Below, one piece after another: positions 1 to 6,323 of a DNA stretch of 32,776 nt. Position 1 is the stretch's first letter, and the number at the start of each line of letters is the position of its first letter. The DNA is from a virus. The stretch spans positions 1-32,776 of the IMG/VR virus record IMGVR_UViG_3300032516_004471, one strand, 5' to 3'. Under the pieces are notes generated by a model. That model searched no databases, was not told the DNA's origin, and saw nothing but the letters and a program-made list of their open reading frames with translations. Made by a program: the position numbers and the translations under genes.

Positions 1-1
1 C

Positions 2-1036
2 CTGCACGACATCTGCGATGAGATCGTGGTCCTGGACACGGGGTCCACGGACGGCACGCAGGCCATCGTCAAGGGATTCCCAAAAGTGAAGCTGTTCGAG
101 CGGTCCTTTGTGCCCTGGGATTTCAGCATCGCCCGCAACTACGCGCTGGCCCTGTGCGCTGGTAAGCGGACCATCATCCTCGACGGCGACGAGGAAGTGC
201 TGGACTTCAACCGCACGGCGCGCGAAGCCATACTGGCCATGACGCCACAACAGGCGGGAAGCGCCTATGTCTCGTTCATGCACTCCGACGGCGACAACAA
301 CTGGCGCGAGGTGGGGTACATGACGCAACCCCGGGTGTTCAGCCTGGAGGGGGATTTCCACTATGAGGGATCGCCACACAACGAACCCAAGTATGGTGAC
401 GCCGAACTGGTCATGCCCGACCTGTGTATCGCGCACTGGCGCGAACAGAAAACCAACAAGGAGGGACAGCGCAACGACCGCACGCGCGATATTATGGCGG
501 GTTTGAAGAAGTCAATCGAGGACGCGAATTATACCGGCGCTGAGGAGAGTTTCAAGGTCATGGACCAATTCCGCCGTCATTACATGATCGCCAAGTTGTC
601 AGCACACTTGCAGGACTTCGATCAAGCCTCGGAGTATTGCGAGAAAGCGTTCGTGCTCTACCTCCAACTTGGGGATCGTGAGAAGGCCCGGATGGTGTCC
701 TACCTCTTGTTAGGCGCCGGTATAAATTTCAGACTCGGAAAACTCCTGGATGTTGCCAAGTACGCGGCCAAGCATCGCGCCTATTGCGGGCCGTGCGCCG
801 ACAACAGCTTCTATGGATTCGCCTATTTTCAGGCGGCGGGCGACCCCATCATGGCCCTCGAATATGGCCGCGAATACCTGCAGTGCATCGAGACCGACAG
901 GCTGCGGCCCATATGGCACTGCGAAACATTTGAGCAATGGGACGATGTTCTGTTGCGGGTTGAACTAACGGAATACTGGTTGCAGAACAAAAATGCCAAG
1001 ATCGACAATCCTGACAATTGCAAACTCCTCGTATAG
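2..1036 (+). CDS. Glycosyltransferase family 2 with TPR-like C-terminus (5' partial)
   Basis: This frame is open from base 2, so the true start lies upstream of the window. The N-terminus reads VVLDTGSTDGT, the nucleotide-sugar-binding turn of GT-A fold family 2 enzymes. It is followed by ARNYALAL and ILDGDEEV, the usual acidic metal-binding strand. After about residue 170 the protein is helical with alternating A/Y/L positions (FDQASEYCEKAF, KLLDVAKYAAKH), resembling TPR repeats as in SunS-type glycosyltransferases. It probably transfers a sugar from a nucleotide sugar; the acceptor (phage DNA, virion protein or host glycan) is not indicated. The next gene overlaps its 3' end by 44 bases. 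Confidence 0.8.
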   Translation: MHDICDEIVVLDTGSTDGTQAIVKGFPKVKLFERSFVPWDFSIARNYALALCAGKRTIILDGDEEVLDFNRTAREAILAMTPQQAGSAYVSFMHSDGDNNWREVGYMTQPRVFSLEGDFHYEGSPHNEPKYGDAELVMPDLCIAHWREQKTNKEGQRNDRTRDIMAGLKKSIEDANYTGAEESFKVMDQFRRHYMIAKLSAHLQDFDQASEYCEKAFVLYLQLGDREKARMVSYLLLGAGINFRLGKLLDVAKYAAKHRAYCGPCADNSFYGFAYFQAAGDPIMALEYGREYLQCIETDRLRPIWHCETFEQWDDVLLRVELTEYWLQNKNAKIDNPDNCKLLV

Positions 1037-1775
1037 GAACCATGCGGAACGCCTTGTCTATTCTTTGAGGCAGACCGGCTACCGGGGCGAGATCACGGTG
1101 CTCACCGATGAAGACAATTTCCACATTGCCGGATGCACGATGCACCACATGTGCTTCCGCGATTACGGGGGCAAGAACCTAAACGACGCCCGCTGGTTGC
1201 AGGTGGACCTTGACCTGCCCTTCCATATCGGTGATCGCGTGATGTACATGGACTGCGACATGGTGGTGCTCCCACGGGCTCCAATCGCCAAACTGTTCAA
1301 GCACGATTTCGGCGCATCCATCGTTGACCGAGTGGGTGGGTGGGAGCACATGGTCCCGCACATCAAACGATTCCTCGGCGGGGTGTGGGACGGCAAGGTT
1401 TACATCGGCGCCCCATTCGTTTTCAAGGTCACCCCGCAAGCGCGGGAGTTTTTCAGAAAGCAGAGGATCTTCGGTTTCCTACCGGCGTCAATCGGGTTCG
1501 GGAACATGATCGCCTACAATCTGGCCTGTCAGCGGTACAGGGCTCCGAAGACGATAGTGCCACGGGACAAGATCATCTACTGGTTTGACATCGAGGCCGA
1601 CAAGCCGGAACAGTCGTTGCGGATACAGAACAAACTCTCCCGGCGCAAGTGGTTTATCCACTACGGGGGCGCGAAACACAAACTGGTCGCGGAACTCGAA
1701 TACAAGACGCTCATGGTTCACCCGGAGGTTGAATACCTCCCGCGCCTCATGCCTGCGTCCCAATATTTTTTATAG
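993..1775 (+). CDS. GT-A glycosyltransferase (family 8-like)
   Basis: The 260-aa product begins STILTIANSSYRNHAERL, a typical first strand of a GT-A fold, and has the DxD-type motif MYMDCDMVV near residue 90, which would bind Mn and the nucleotide sugar. Later features (GVWDGKVYIGAPFVF, NMIAYNLACQ) fit glycogenin/LgtC-like family 8 enzymes in a loose way. The ATG at 993 lies inside the upstream gene. It is preferred because the conserved first strand starts only a few residues after it. Together with the preceding gene it forms a two-gene sugar-transfer unit. The acceptor is unknown. Confidence 0.72.
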   Translation: MPRSTILTIANSSYRNHAERLVYSLRQTGYRGEITVLTDEDNFHIAGCTMHHMCFRDYGGKNLNDARWLQVDLDLPFHIGDRVMYMDCDMVVLPRAPIAKLFKHDFGASIVDRVGGWEHMVPHIKRFLGGVWDGKVYIGAPFVFKVTPQAREFFRKQRIFGFLPASIGFGNMIAYNLACQRYRAPKTIVPRDKIIYWFDIEADKPEQSLRIQNKLSRRKWFIHYGGAKHKLVAELEYKTLMVHPEVEYLPRLMPASQYFL

Positions 1776-1784
1776 AGATTTATC

Positions 1785-1811
1785 TTGACATTTGCGTGCG
1801 CCGGGTATAAT
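1785..1811 (+). promoter_or_regulatory. Sigma70-like promoter for the 1837-8036 operon
   Basis: TTGACA at 1785-1790 and TATAAT at 1806-1811 both match consensus exactly. The spacer is 15 bases, shorter than the optimal 17. A GAAAGGG ribosome site and the ATG at 1837 follow. It sits in one of the few intergenic gaps and precedes a long run of overlapping genes. Confidence 0.6.
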
Positions 1812-1836
1812 TGATACAACTTTGAAAGGGTTCAAA

Positions 1837-2328
1837 ATGAAGAAGCTGAATTTGGGATGCGGCAAAGACATCCGGCAAAACGATGGATGGATCAATATCG
1901 ACATCCGCCCCGGTCCCGGAGTCAACTTGGTGCACGATCTCGGATTCCCGTTGCCGTTCTCCGAGGGCGAGGTCGATGAAATACTGGCCCAGGATGTACT
2001 CGAACACTTCCCCATCGCCATGACCCAGACCCTTCTCCGCGACTGGCGGCGCGTGCTGAAGGTCGGCGGCGTGGCGGTGATCGAAGTCCCGGACATCAAG
2101 GCGCAGGCCGCGCAGTGGTTGCGGGGCCAGGTCGCGGGCGCCAGGCCCGATCAGCACATCGACGCCCGGTTCTCGGAAATCGTCTACGGCAAGCAGGACT
2201 ATCCGGAGAACACTCATTACCAACTTTTTACCGAGGATCGTTTCAAAATCGAACTCCACGCCGCGGGATTCATCGGATGGACATTTTATTCGCGCGGCCG
2301 AGCCCTTGGTGTAAAGGCGGTAAAATGA
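1837..2328 (+). CDS. Class I SAM-dependent methyltransferase
   Basis: The 163-aa protein starts KKLNLGCGKD, the glycine-rich SAM-binding motif I at the extreme N-terminus. GWINIDI (motif II), ILAQDVLEHF (motif IV) and LKVGGVAVIEVPD follow, which is the order of Methyltransf_11-type enzymes often linked to glycan pathways. I chose the ATG at 1837 because it follows a GAAAGGG ribosome site and leaves only a short lead before motif I. An upstream TTG at 1792 would lie inside the promoter. Substrate unknown; the adjacent glycosyltransferases suggest a sugar or glycan. It overlaps the next gene by ATGA. Confidence 0.8.
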   Translation: MKKLNLGCGKDIRQNDGWINIDIRPGPGVNLVHDLGFPLPFSEGEVDEILAQDVLEHFPIAMTQTLLRDWRRVLKVGGVAVIEVPDIKAQAAQWLRGQVAGARPDQHIDARFSEIVYGKQDYPENTHYQLFTEDRFKIELHAAGFIGWTFYSRGRALGVKAVK

Positions 2329-2618
2329 ACGAGGTAAAAGTGTGCTTCTTCTTCACCGATGCGGGGTTGGTGCCATGCAGCTGCCACATTGTAGGCGCTC
2401 ATGTGGTCCCAGATGACGCCGGAGAGTTGGTGTTTCACTCCGCCCTCGCCCAGAAGGACGCGGTGAACAGTGCGTTGTTGGATATGATGTGCGAAATGTC
2501 ACAGTGCGGGAGGTGCGAGTACCTGGTGGGATGCGAGTCCCATGAACCCAGTACCGATGCTTGCGCGGCACACCTGCTGTCCGAAGCCGAGCGCAGGGTT
2601 GAAGGGAATAAGGTATGA
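2325..2618 (+). CDS. Small Cys-rich hypothetical protein
   Basis: A 97-aa protein whose ATG at 2325 overlaps the stop of the preceding methyltransferase (ATGA), suggesting translational coupling. It contains VPCSCHIV near the N-terminus and CEMSQCGRCEYLVGC in the middle, spacing that could bind zinc. I recognise no family. It begins a string of small Cys-rich proteins running to 8036. Confidence 0.6.
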   Translation: MNEVKVCFFFTDAGLVPCSCHIVGAHVVPDDAGELVFHSALAQKDAVNSALLDMMCEMSQCGRCEYLVGCESHEPSTDACAAHLLSEAERRVEGNKV

Positions 2619-2848
2619 AGTGCCAAAGATGCGATAGGGATGTGCCGTATGTTATGTGTCCACAGGGCCATGCCATAGAAGCCCCCTGCCCCTCCTGCAA
2701 GGAGCATGAGAAGGTGGAGGGCGTGCTTGCCGCCGCGATAATTGCGGCTACCGGAAAAGATGTCACAGTTGAAAAGGTTATCGAAATGGCACGGCAGGTT
2801 AATAATGAACTCGAAGCCCGCCGCTCCGCCAGTGGTGGGAAAGGGTGA
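2615..2848 (+). CDS. Small zinc-ribbon protein ending in SASGGKG
   Basis: A 77-aa protein coupled to its neighbour by an ATGA overlap at 2615. It opens with MKCQRCDRDVPYVMCPQGH and then APCPSCKEH, that is CxxC, C and CxxC groups typical of a zinc ribbon. The rest is a short helical region (VEKVIEMARQVNNELEARR). The opening resembles the proteins starting at 3648 (CERCHGEIPHVECPHC), 5775 and 6249, so it looks like a member of a local paralogous family. Its last residues (RRSASGGKG) are encoded by the repeated junction at 2821-2856. Function unknown. Confidence 0.6.
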   Translation: MKCQRCDRDVPYVMCPQGHAIEAPCPSCKEHEKVEGVLAAAIIAATGKDVTVEKVIEMARQVNNELEARRSASGGKG

Positions 2849-2856
2849 TGGGATGG
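2821..2856 (+). repeat. Junction repeat, copy 1
   Basis: The first of four near-identical segments that carry the end of one gene, its stop, a purine-rich ribosome site and the next ATG. The shared core is TGGTGGGAAAGGGTG followed by A(A/T)GGGATG. This copy differs from copies 2 and 3 at two positions (CAGTGG and GTGATG). It ends the gene at 2615 and starts the gene at 2853. Confidence 0.85.
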
Positions 2857-3419
2857 AAGAAATAATCATGCGCGAGTCGCCATTGGCCGCGAGTCTAAAA
2901 AGTGTGGATGGTTGGGTTTCAAGGAATGGTTTCTATTTTGGGACCGACGAGGGCGCGGCACGGTACGATGGTTGCACTCATGTTAAATGCATGAAGTGCG
3001 GCCTGCCCACGCCCAAAAGTCATCTTTACTGCTCCAAGTGTTCGTCTGATATGTCGCGGGAAAAGTACCTTGAAATGCCGCGTCTGGAATGGGACGGCGA
3101 GGCAATGATATATTCCCACACTCGCGACAAGTATTATTGCGACATTGAACAGATATGCGATGAACTGCAAGACGAGAGCGGGACGGACACGCTTGACAGT
3201 CTGCAACTGGTAATTTGCGAGCCAACATTCGGAAGCGAGATATGCGCCGACCATTTCGCTGACGAGCTTCCCGAAGACGGGGAAGTACCCGATCAACTGT
3301 TGGATGCTATTGACGAATTCAACAAAGCGGTAAGAGTCGCGGGTCCGCTATCATGGCATCCAGGGAAGTACGCGCTGTGCATCCCCCGCTCCGTCAATGG
3401 TGAAGGGAGGAAGGTATGA
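2853..3419 (+). CDS. Hypothetical protein with a central zinc ribbon
   Basis: The 188-aa protein starts at the ATG that ends junction repeat copy 1. The frame is open further upstream, but that part overlaps the preceding gene. It contains CTHVKCMKCGLPTPKS and HLYCSKC near residues 43-65, a probable CxxC...CxxC zinc ribbon. An acidic part follows, with ICDELQDESG, LQLVICEPTFG and ADELPEDGEVP. I do not recognise a named family. The tail overlaps the next ATG by four bases (ATGA). Confidence 0.65.
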   Translation: MEEIIMRESPLAASLKSVDGWVSRNGFYFGTDEGAARYDGCTHVKCMKCGLPTPKSHLYCSKCSSDMSREKYLEMPRLEWDGEAMIYSHTRDKYYCDIEQICDELQDESGTDTLDSLQLVICEPTFGSEICADHFADELPEDGEVPDQLLDAIDEFNKAVRVAGPLSWHPGKYALCIPRSVNGEGRKV

Positions 3420-3643
3420 CATACGACTCTCCCAATCCCAACCATCCCGACTGCAAAAGGCATCGGTGGCAGTTGGTACAAAACCCTACCATACGATTGG
3501 CGTATCGCGTCTGGTGTCAGAACTGTGGGTTGGGGTCTGAATACGATGTGCTTATCAGCCAAGACGATAAACCCGCACTAAAAAGGCGGCTTATCAAAAG
3601 CGTACCGCGCCGTCGCCGCTCCGCCACTGGTGGGAAAGGGTGA
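3416..3643 (+). CDS. Small basic Cys-containing protein ending in SATGGKG
   Basis: 75 aa, started by an ATGA overlap with the preceding gene. It carries HPDCKRHRWQ and VWCQNCGLG, which together could form a C...H...CxxC zinc site, and a very basic tail (KSVPRRRRSATGGKG). The last residues are encoded by junction repeat copy 2. No family recognised. Confidence 0.6.
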   Translation: MTYDSPNPNHPDCKRHRWQLVQNPTIRLAYRVWCQNCGLGSEYDVLISQDDKPALKRRLIKSVPRRRRSATGGKG

Positions 3644-3651
3644 AGGGATGG
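3616..3651 (+). repeat. Junction repeat, copy 2
   Basis: Matches copy 3 (4132-4167) over about 35 of 36 bases. It supplies the RSATGGKG tail and stop of the gene at 3416, plus the ribosome site and ATG of the gene at 3648. Confidence 0.88.
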
Positions 3652-3938
3652 AATGCGAAAGATGCCACGGCGAAATACCGCATGTGGAATGCCCGCATTG
3701 CTTTGCATGTAATGATATTCCTTGCGATAGAGAGGCGATTGATAACGCGCTAAAATTATTATTGCAGAAATATACAAAACTTACTGGCGGTTACTGGTGC
3801 GAATCGGAACGGTTGTATGGCAAGGCTCAAGATGCCATCAAGGCGGGCCGAGGGATGGGAATATCGCCCAAATTGTTGCTTGCGATTACCGAGGCTGTTT
3901 TGTCTATTCGCCCCGCTCGCGAAGTGAAGGAGGGATGA
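3648..3938 (+). CDS. Zinc-ribbon protein, CERCHGEIPHV family
   Basis: A 96-aa protein beginning at the ATG that closes junction repeat copy 2. It opens with CERCHGEIPHVECPHCFAC, a CxxC...CxxC pattern with the same core (hydrophobic, P, H/Y, V) as the N-termini at 2615, 5775 and 6249. The remainder is helical (IDNALKLLLQKYTKL, LLLAITEAVLSI). The likely role is nucleic-acid or protein binding, inferred only from the ribbon. Its stop overlaps the next ATG (ATGA at 3935). Confidence 0.6.
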   Translation: MECERCHGEIPHVECPHCFACNDIPCDREAIDNALKLLLQKYTKLTGGYWCESERLYGKAQDAIKAGRGMGISPKLLLAITEAVLSIRPAREVKEG

Positions 3939-4159
3939 GTATGGTAACGGCATTGGTAGTTTTTGGATGGGTGATTGGATACATAGCGACACTGGCAAGC
4001 GCGATAGTTGAATCAAGGAAGTCGGAATCATGTGATGCCGCTGTGCGACTTCCAGAAGTGTGTATCTGGCTGGTGTTACTGTGGCCGTTATTCGGATGTA
4101 TGGCCCTCGCGTTCTGTTTGGCAGACCATACCCGCTCCGCCACTGGTGGGAAAGGGTGA
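3935..4159 (+). CDS. Small membrane protein, two predicted TM segments
   Basis: A 74-aa product from the ATGA overlap at 3935. It has two hydrophobic stretches, VTALVVFGWVIGYIATLA (about residues 4-21) and VCIWLVLLWPLFGCMALAF (about 46-64), separated by a charged loop. The C-terminus HTRSATGGKG is encoded by junction repeat copy 3. It is the only membrane protein among the zinc-ribbon genes. Function unknown; an anti-defence or superinfection-exclusion role is possible but unsupported. Confidence 0.55.
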   Translation: MSMVTALVVFGWVIGYIATLASAIVESRKSESCDAAVRLPEVCIWLVLLWPLFGCMALAFCLADHTRSATGGKG

Positions 4160-4167
4160 AGGGATGA
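4132..4167 (+). repeat. Junction repeat, copy 3
   Basis: Almost identical to copy 2. It joins the end of the membrane-protein gene (3935) to the ATG of the gene at 4164. Confidence 0.88.
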
Positions 4168-4379
4168 AGGTTGTATTCGTAAAACGAACCCGCAAGAAGA
4201 GCGGCCCGTACTATGTGTCGCTTGATATCTATCACCAGAGTTTTATGGTGGGGCCATATTGGGATACCAAGACAGAGGCTAATTGGTACGCAAACAATTT
4301 GCGGGTTGCACTGAAAAAGATTGTAACCCCCATCAAGGAGGGCGAGTCTGATGATAAAACCACTGGTGGGAAAGGGTGA
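4164..4379 (+). CDS. Small basic hypothetical protein ending in TTGGKG
   Basis: 71 aa. The ATG at 4164 is supplied by junction repeat copy 3. The sequence (MKVVFVKRTRKKSGPYYVSL, WDTKTEANWYANNLRVALKK) looks like a small beta-alpha protein with a basic start and a single helix at the end. It has no Cys, unlike its neighbours. The tail (TPIKEGESDDKTTGGKG) is made of two repeated modules: the CCCCATCAAGGAG module at 4328 and junction repeat copy 4. No family recognised. Confidence 0.55.
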   Translation: MKVVFVKRTRKKSGPYYVSLDIYHQSFMVGPYWDTKTEANWYANNLRVALKKIVTPIKEGESDDKTTGGKG

Positions 4380-4387
4380 AGGGATGG
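4360..4387 (+). repeat. Junction repeat, copy 4 (shorter)
   Basis: Shares the 28 bases from CCACTGGTGGG to GGGATGG with copies 2 and 3 but lacks the upstream CCGCTCCG part. It ends the gene at 4164 and starts the gene at 4384. Confidence 0.85.
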
Positions 4388-4683
4388 ATACACTTGGTGG
4401 GATCATAGAAAAGTTCAAACCGTTTGGTATCCATCCATTGGATATTGAAATGAACGAATTGTGGCCAGAGATCAGCCGCAAAATCACCCGTATTCGCAAG
4501 GACCGTAAATGCGGGTGGTGCGCTAAAATGATACCCAAGGGCGAATGGATGCGTATTGCGTCAGGTAAGACGGAGCGCAGGGAGATGGTTTCAACCTATT
4601 ACTGCATGGATTGTATGCTTGAATTTGCAGATGGCTACCCCCGTTCCACCCCCATCAAGGAGTCCCCCGATGCGCGGCCGTAA
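4384..4683 (+). CDS. Small protein with a CxxC...CxxC zinc site, tail PIKESPDARP
   Basis: A 99-aa protein starting at the ATG from junction repeat copy 4. RKCGWCAKMIPKG and YYCMDCMLEF give a two-CxxC zinc site spaced about 30 residues apart, as in small treble-clef or ribbon proteins. Its last 10 residues, PIKESPDARP, are also the last residues of the Dam-like gene ending at 6262, because both ends lie in the same 65-bp direct repeat. It overlaps the mini-ORF at 4670 by 14 bases. Confidence 0.6.
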   Translation: MDTLGGIIEKFKPFGIHPLDIEMNELWPEISRKITRIRKDRKCGWCAKMIPKGEWMRIASGKTERREMVSTYYCMDCMLEFADGYPRSTPIKESPDARP

Positions 4684-4714
4684 AAACTGCGGGGCCGATG
4701 TGGTCCATGTGCCG
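4650..4714 (+). repeat. 65-bp direct repeat, left copy
   Basis: Matches 6229-6293 with 2 mismatches in 65 bases. It holds CCCCATCAAGGAG, the C-terminal codons of the upstream gene, and the ATG and ADVVHV codons of a mini-ORF. The two copies lie about 1.58 kb apart and flank two DNA methyltransferase genes. Confidence 0.9.
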
Positions 4715-4744
4715 GGTGCGAACTTTAAGGAACCCAAGCCATGA
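4670..4744 (+). CDS. 24-aa mini-ORF, ADVVHV family (copy 1)
   Basis: The ATG at 4670 follows AAGGAG with good spacing. The stop overlaps the next ATG (ATGA at 4741). The peptide is MRGRKNCGADVVHVPGANFK plus four residues. A closely related peptide is encoded at 6249 and a more distant one at 5775. This copy keeps only one Cys (the positions of CTNC in the 6249 copy read GANF), so a zinc ribbon is incomplete here. It may be a decayed member or a leader that couples translation of the methyltransferase. Confidence 0.45.
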   Translation: MRGRKNCGADVVHVPGANFKEPKP

Positions 4745-5778
4745 TACATATTGGTGATGCATTAACCATCCTAAAAACATTACCGAATCAATCGGTAAAC
4801 TGTTGCGTTACGAGTCCGCCTTATTGGGGCTTGCGAGATTATGGTGTTGATGGGCAGATAGGGCTTGAAAGAACCCCGGAAGAATATGTTTCGCAACTGG
4901 TGGCAGTGTTCGCCGAAGTGCGGCGGGTGTTGCGGGATGACGGGACGCTGTGGCTCAACCTGGGCGATTCGTACAACGCCTATAACGGGAATCGGGGAGA
5001 CTCCAAGGGCGTTCAAAAGAACGCGCACGAGATTATGCCGGACCCTCCTGGTGGATACGGTCTATCATGCAAGACGCTCAAGCCCAAAGACCTCGTGGGA
5101 ATCCCATGGCGCTTGGCGTTTGCTTTGCAAGCCGACGGATGGTATCTGCGCCAGGACATCATTTGGCACAAACCAAATCCAATGCCAGAGAGCGTCACCG
5201 ATCGATGCACCAAGGCGCATGAGTATATCTTTATGTTGGCGAAGCGTCCGAGGTACTACTACGACGCGGAGGCGATAAAGGAACCGGCAATTTATTTTGA
5301 TGACGACAGAAAAAGCAGGGCGGCAGAATGTCATAAATCCATGCCAACAGGTGAGAGAAACGGTATCCGCCCCCTTTACAAAGACGCCCTAAGTTACGAT
5401 GGAAAGCACAGCGACAAACAGCGCGGCCACGGACGTCGCCACGCTGGATTTAATGACAGATGGGATGCAATGAATAAAAAAGGACAATGCAGTTCCATGA
5501 GAAACAAACGCTCCGTCTGGACCGTTCCCACGCATGGATTCAAGGAGGCGCATTTTGCAACATTTCCGGAAAAACTAATCGTGCCCTGCATCCTGGCAGG
5601 GTGCCCCGAAGGCGGAACCGTGCTCGATCCGTTCTTTGGCGCGGGAACCGTTGGGGTTGTTGCCAAGAAGTGCAACCGTAAATACATCGGAATCGAATTG
5701 AATCCCAAATATGCAAAGATGGCACAGGATAGAATCGACAATATCGGAGACATGTTATTTTCGGAGGCCACCCCATGA
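4741..5778 (+). CDS. DNA methyltransferase, N6/N4 type (beta-class order)
   Basis: The 345-aa protein has the catalytic motif IV CVTSPPYWGLRDYG at about residues 22-35 near the N-terminus. The SAM-binding motif VLDPFFGAGTVG comes near residue 300, followed by YIGIELNPKYAKMAQDRI. This order (catalytic first, SAM last) is that of beta-class enzymes modifying N4-cytosine or N6-adenine; the SPPY form is common in N4-cytosine enzymes. The region between them (roughly 180-275) holds the likely target-recognition part. It starts by ATGA overlap with a mini-ORF and ends the same way. Probable role: protecting phage DNA from host restriction. No cognate restriction enzyme is recognised nearby. Confidence 0.9.
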   Translation: MIHIGDALTILKTLPNQSVNCCVTSPPYWGLRDYGVDGQIGLERTPEEYVSQLVAVFAEVRRVLRDDGTLWLNLGDSYNAYNGNRGDSKGVQKNAHEIMPDPPGGYGLSCKTLKPKDLVGIPWRLAFALQADGWYLRQDIIWHKPNPMPESVTDRCTKAHEYIFMLAKRPRYYYDAEAIKEPAIYFDDDRKSRAAECHKSMPTGERNGIRPLYKDALSYDGKHSDKQRGHGRRHAGFNDRWDAMNKKGQCSSMRNKRSVWTVPTHGFKEAHFATFPEKLIVPCILAGCPEGGTVLDPFFGAGTVGVVAKKCNRKYIGIELNPKYAKMAQDRIDNIGDMLFSEATP

Positions 5779-5852
5779 ACCAATCCCAATGCCCCCGCTG
5801 CGAGGCCGATGTGGTGCATGTGACGGGTCAGAAATGTAGGGAGGGCAAGTGA
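5775..5852 (+). CDS. 25-aa mini-ORF, ADVVHV family (copy 2, divergent)
   Basis: It begins by ATGA overlap at 5775 and ends by ATGA overlap at 5852. The peptide opens MNQSQCPRCEADVVHVTGQK and then C, giving CxxC plus a third Cys. The ADVVHV core and the DNA around it (GGCCGATGTGGT) match the mini-ORFs at 4670 and 6249. Its MNQS start is also the start of the gene at 6320. Conservation of the peptide across three sites, each wedged between genes, argues for a real product or a conserved coupling element. Confidence 0.5.
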   Translation: MNQSQCPRCEADVVHVTGQKCREGK

Positions 5853-6262
5853 TGAACCGCGTTGCGTTTTCTTCTATTACAGACCATTGGGAAACCCCGG
5901 TGGAGTTGTACCGATCGCTAAATAAAGAGTTCCACTTCAACTACGATCCGTGCCCCCGGCACCCTGATTGCGATGGGCTCAATACGAAATGGGGATCCCG
6001 AACCTTCTGCAACCCGCCGTACAGCGGCATCAAAGCATGGGCCGCGAAGGCGCACGAAGAAGCGCAGTCCGGAAAAACGGTTGTGCTCCTAATCCCAAGT
6101 CGTACCGATACCCGTTGGTGGCACGCCCATGTTATGACCGCCAACGAAATCCGCTTCTGCCGCGGAAGGCTCAAATTCGGCGGTGCGAAAAATAGTGCGC
6201 CGTTCCCTTCATGTATCGCCATCTGGAACCCCATCAAGGAGTCCCCCGATGCCCGGCCGTAA
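5852..6262 (+). CDS. Phage Dam-like DNA N6-adenine methyltransferase
   Basis: The 136-aa protein shows the compact phage adenine methyltransferase pattern: DHWETPVELYRSL at the N-terminus, FNYDPCPRHPDCDG, then the catalytic FCNPPYSGIKAWA (NPPY near residue 54) and VVLLIPSRTDTRWWH, ending in FGGAKNSAPFPSCIAIW. This matches the DNA N-6-adenine-methyltransferase (Dam) family found in phages, here near its short end. The start is the ATG at 5852, overlapping the mini-ORF stop; a GTG at 5849 is less likely. The tail NPIKESPDARP comes from the 65-bp repeat. It probably methylates adenine in phage DNA. Confidence 0.88.
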   Translation: MNRVAFSSITDHWETPVELYRSLNKEFHFNYDPCPRHPDCDGLNTKWGSRTFCNPPYSGIKAWAAKAHEEAQSGKTVVLLIPSRTDTRWWHAHVMTANEIRFCRGRLKFGGAKNSAPFPSCIAIWNPIKESPDARP

Positions 6263-6293
6263 AACCTGCGGGGCCGATGTGGTCCATGTGCCG
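6229..6293 (+). repeat. 65-bp direct repeat, right copy
   Basis: Second copy of the segment at 4650-4714 (2 mismatches). It again joins the end of a real gene (Dam-like) to a mini-ORF. Recombination between the copies would remove both methyltransferase genes cleanly and leave a functional junction. Confidence 0.9.
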
Positions 6294-6323
6294 TGTACGA
6301 ATTGTAAAGGTGTTACTCCATGA
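6249..6323 (+). CDS. 24-aa mini-ORF, ADVVHV family (copy 3)
   Basis: ATG at 6249 after AAGGAG; the stop overlaps the ATG at 6320. The peptide starts MPGRKTCGADVVHVPCTNCK. Its Cys spacing (C, then CxxC) could complete a small zinc knuckle. It is nearly identical to the 4670 copy up to VHVP, then regains two Cys that copy lacks. Confidence 0.48.
   Translation: MPGRKTCGADVVHVPCTNCKGVTP

Noticed and set aside
1330-1346. GTGGGTGGGTGGGAG considered as a G-quadruplex
   Set aside because: Only three G-runs of three; a fourth is missing within loop range.
2821-4387. Regularly recurring repeats considered as a CRISPR array
   Set aside because: Spacing is irregular (about 230-800 bases), the intervals are coding, and each repeat carries a stop, ribosome site and start.
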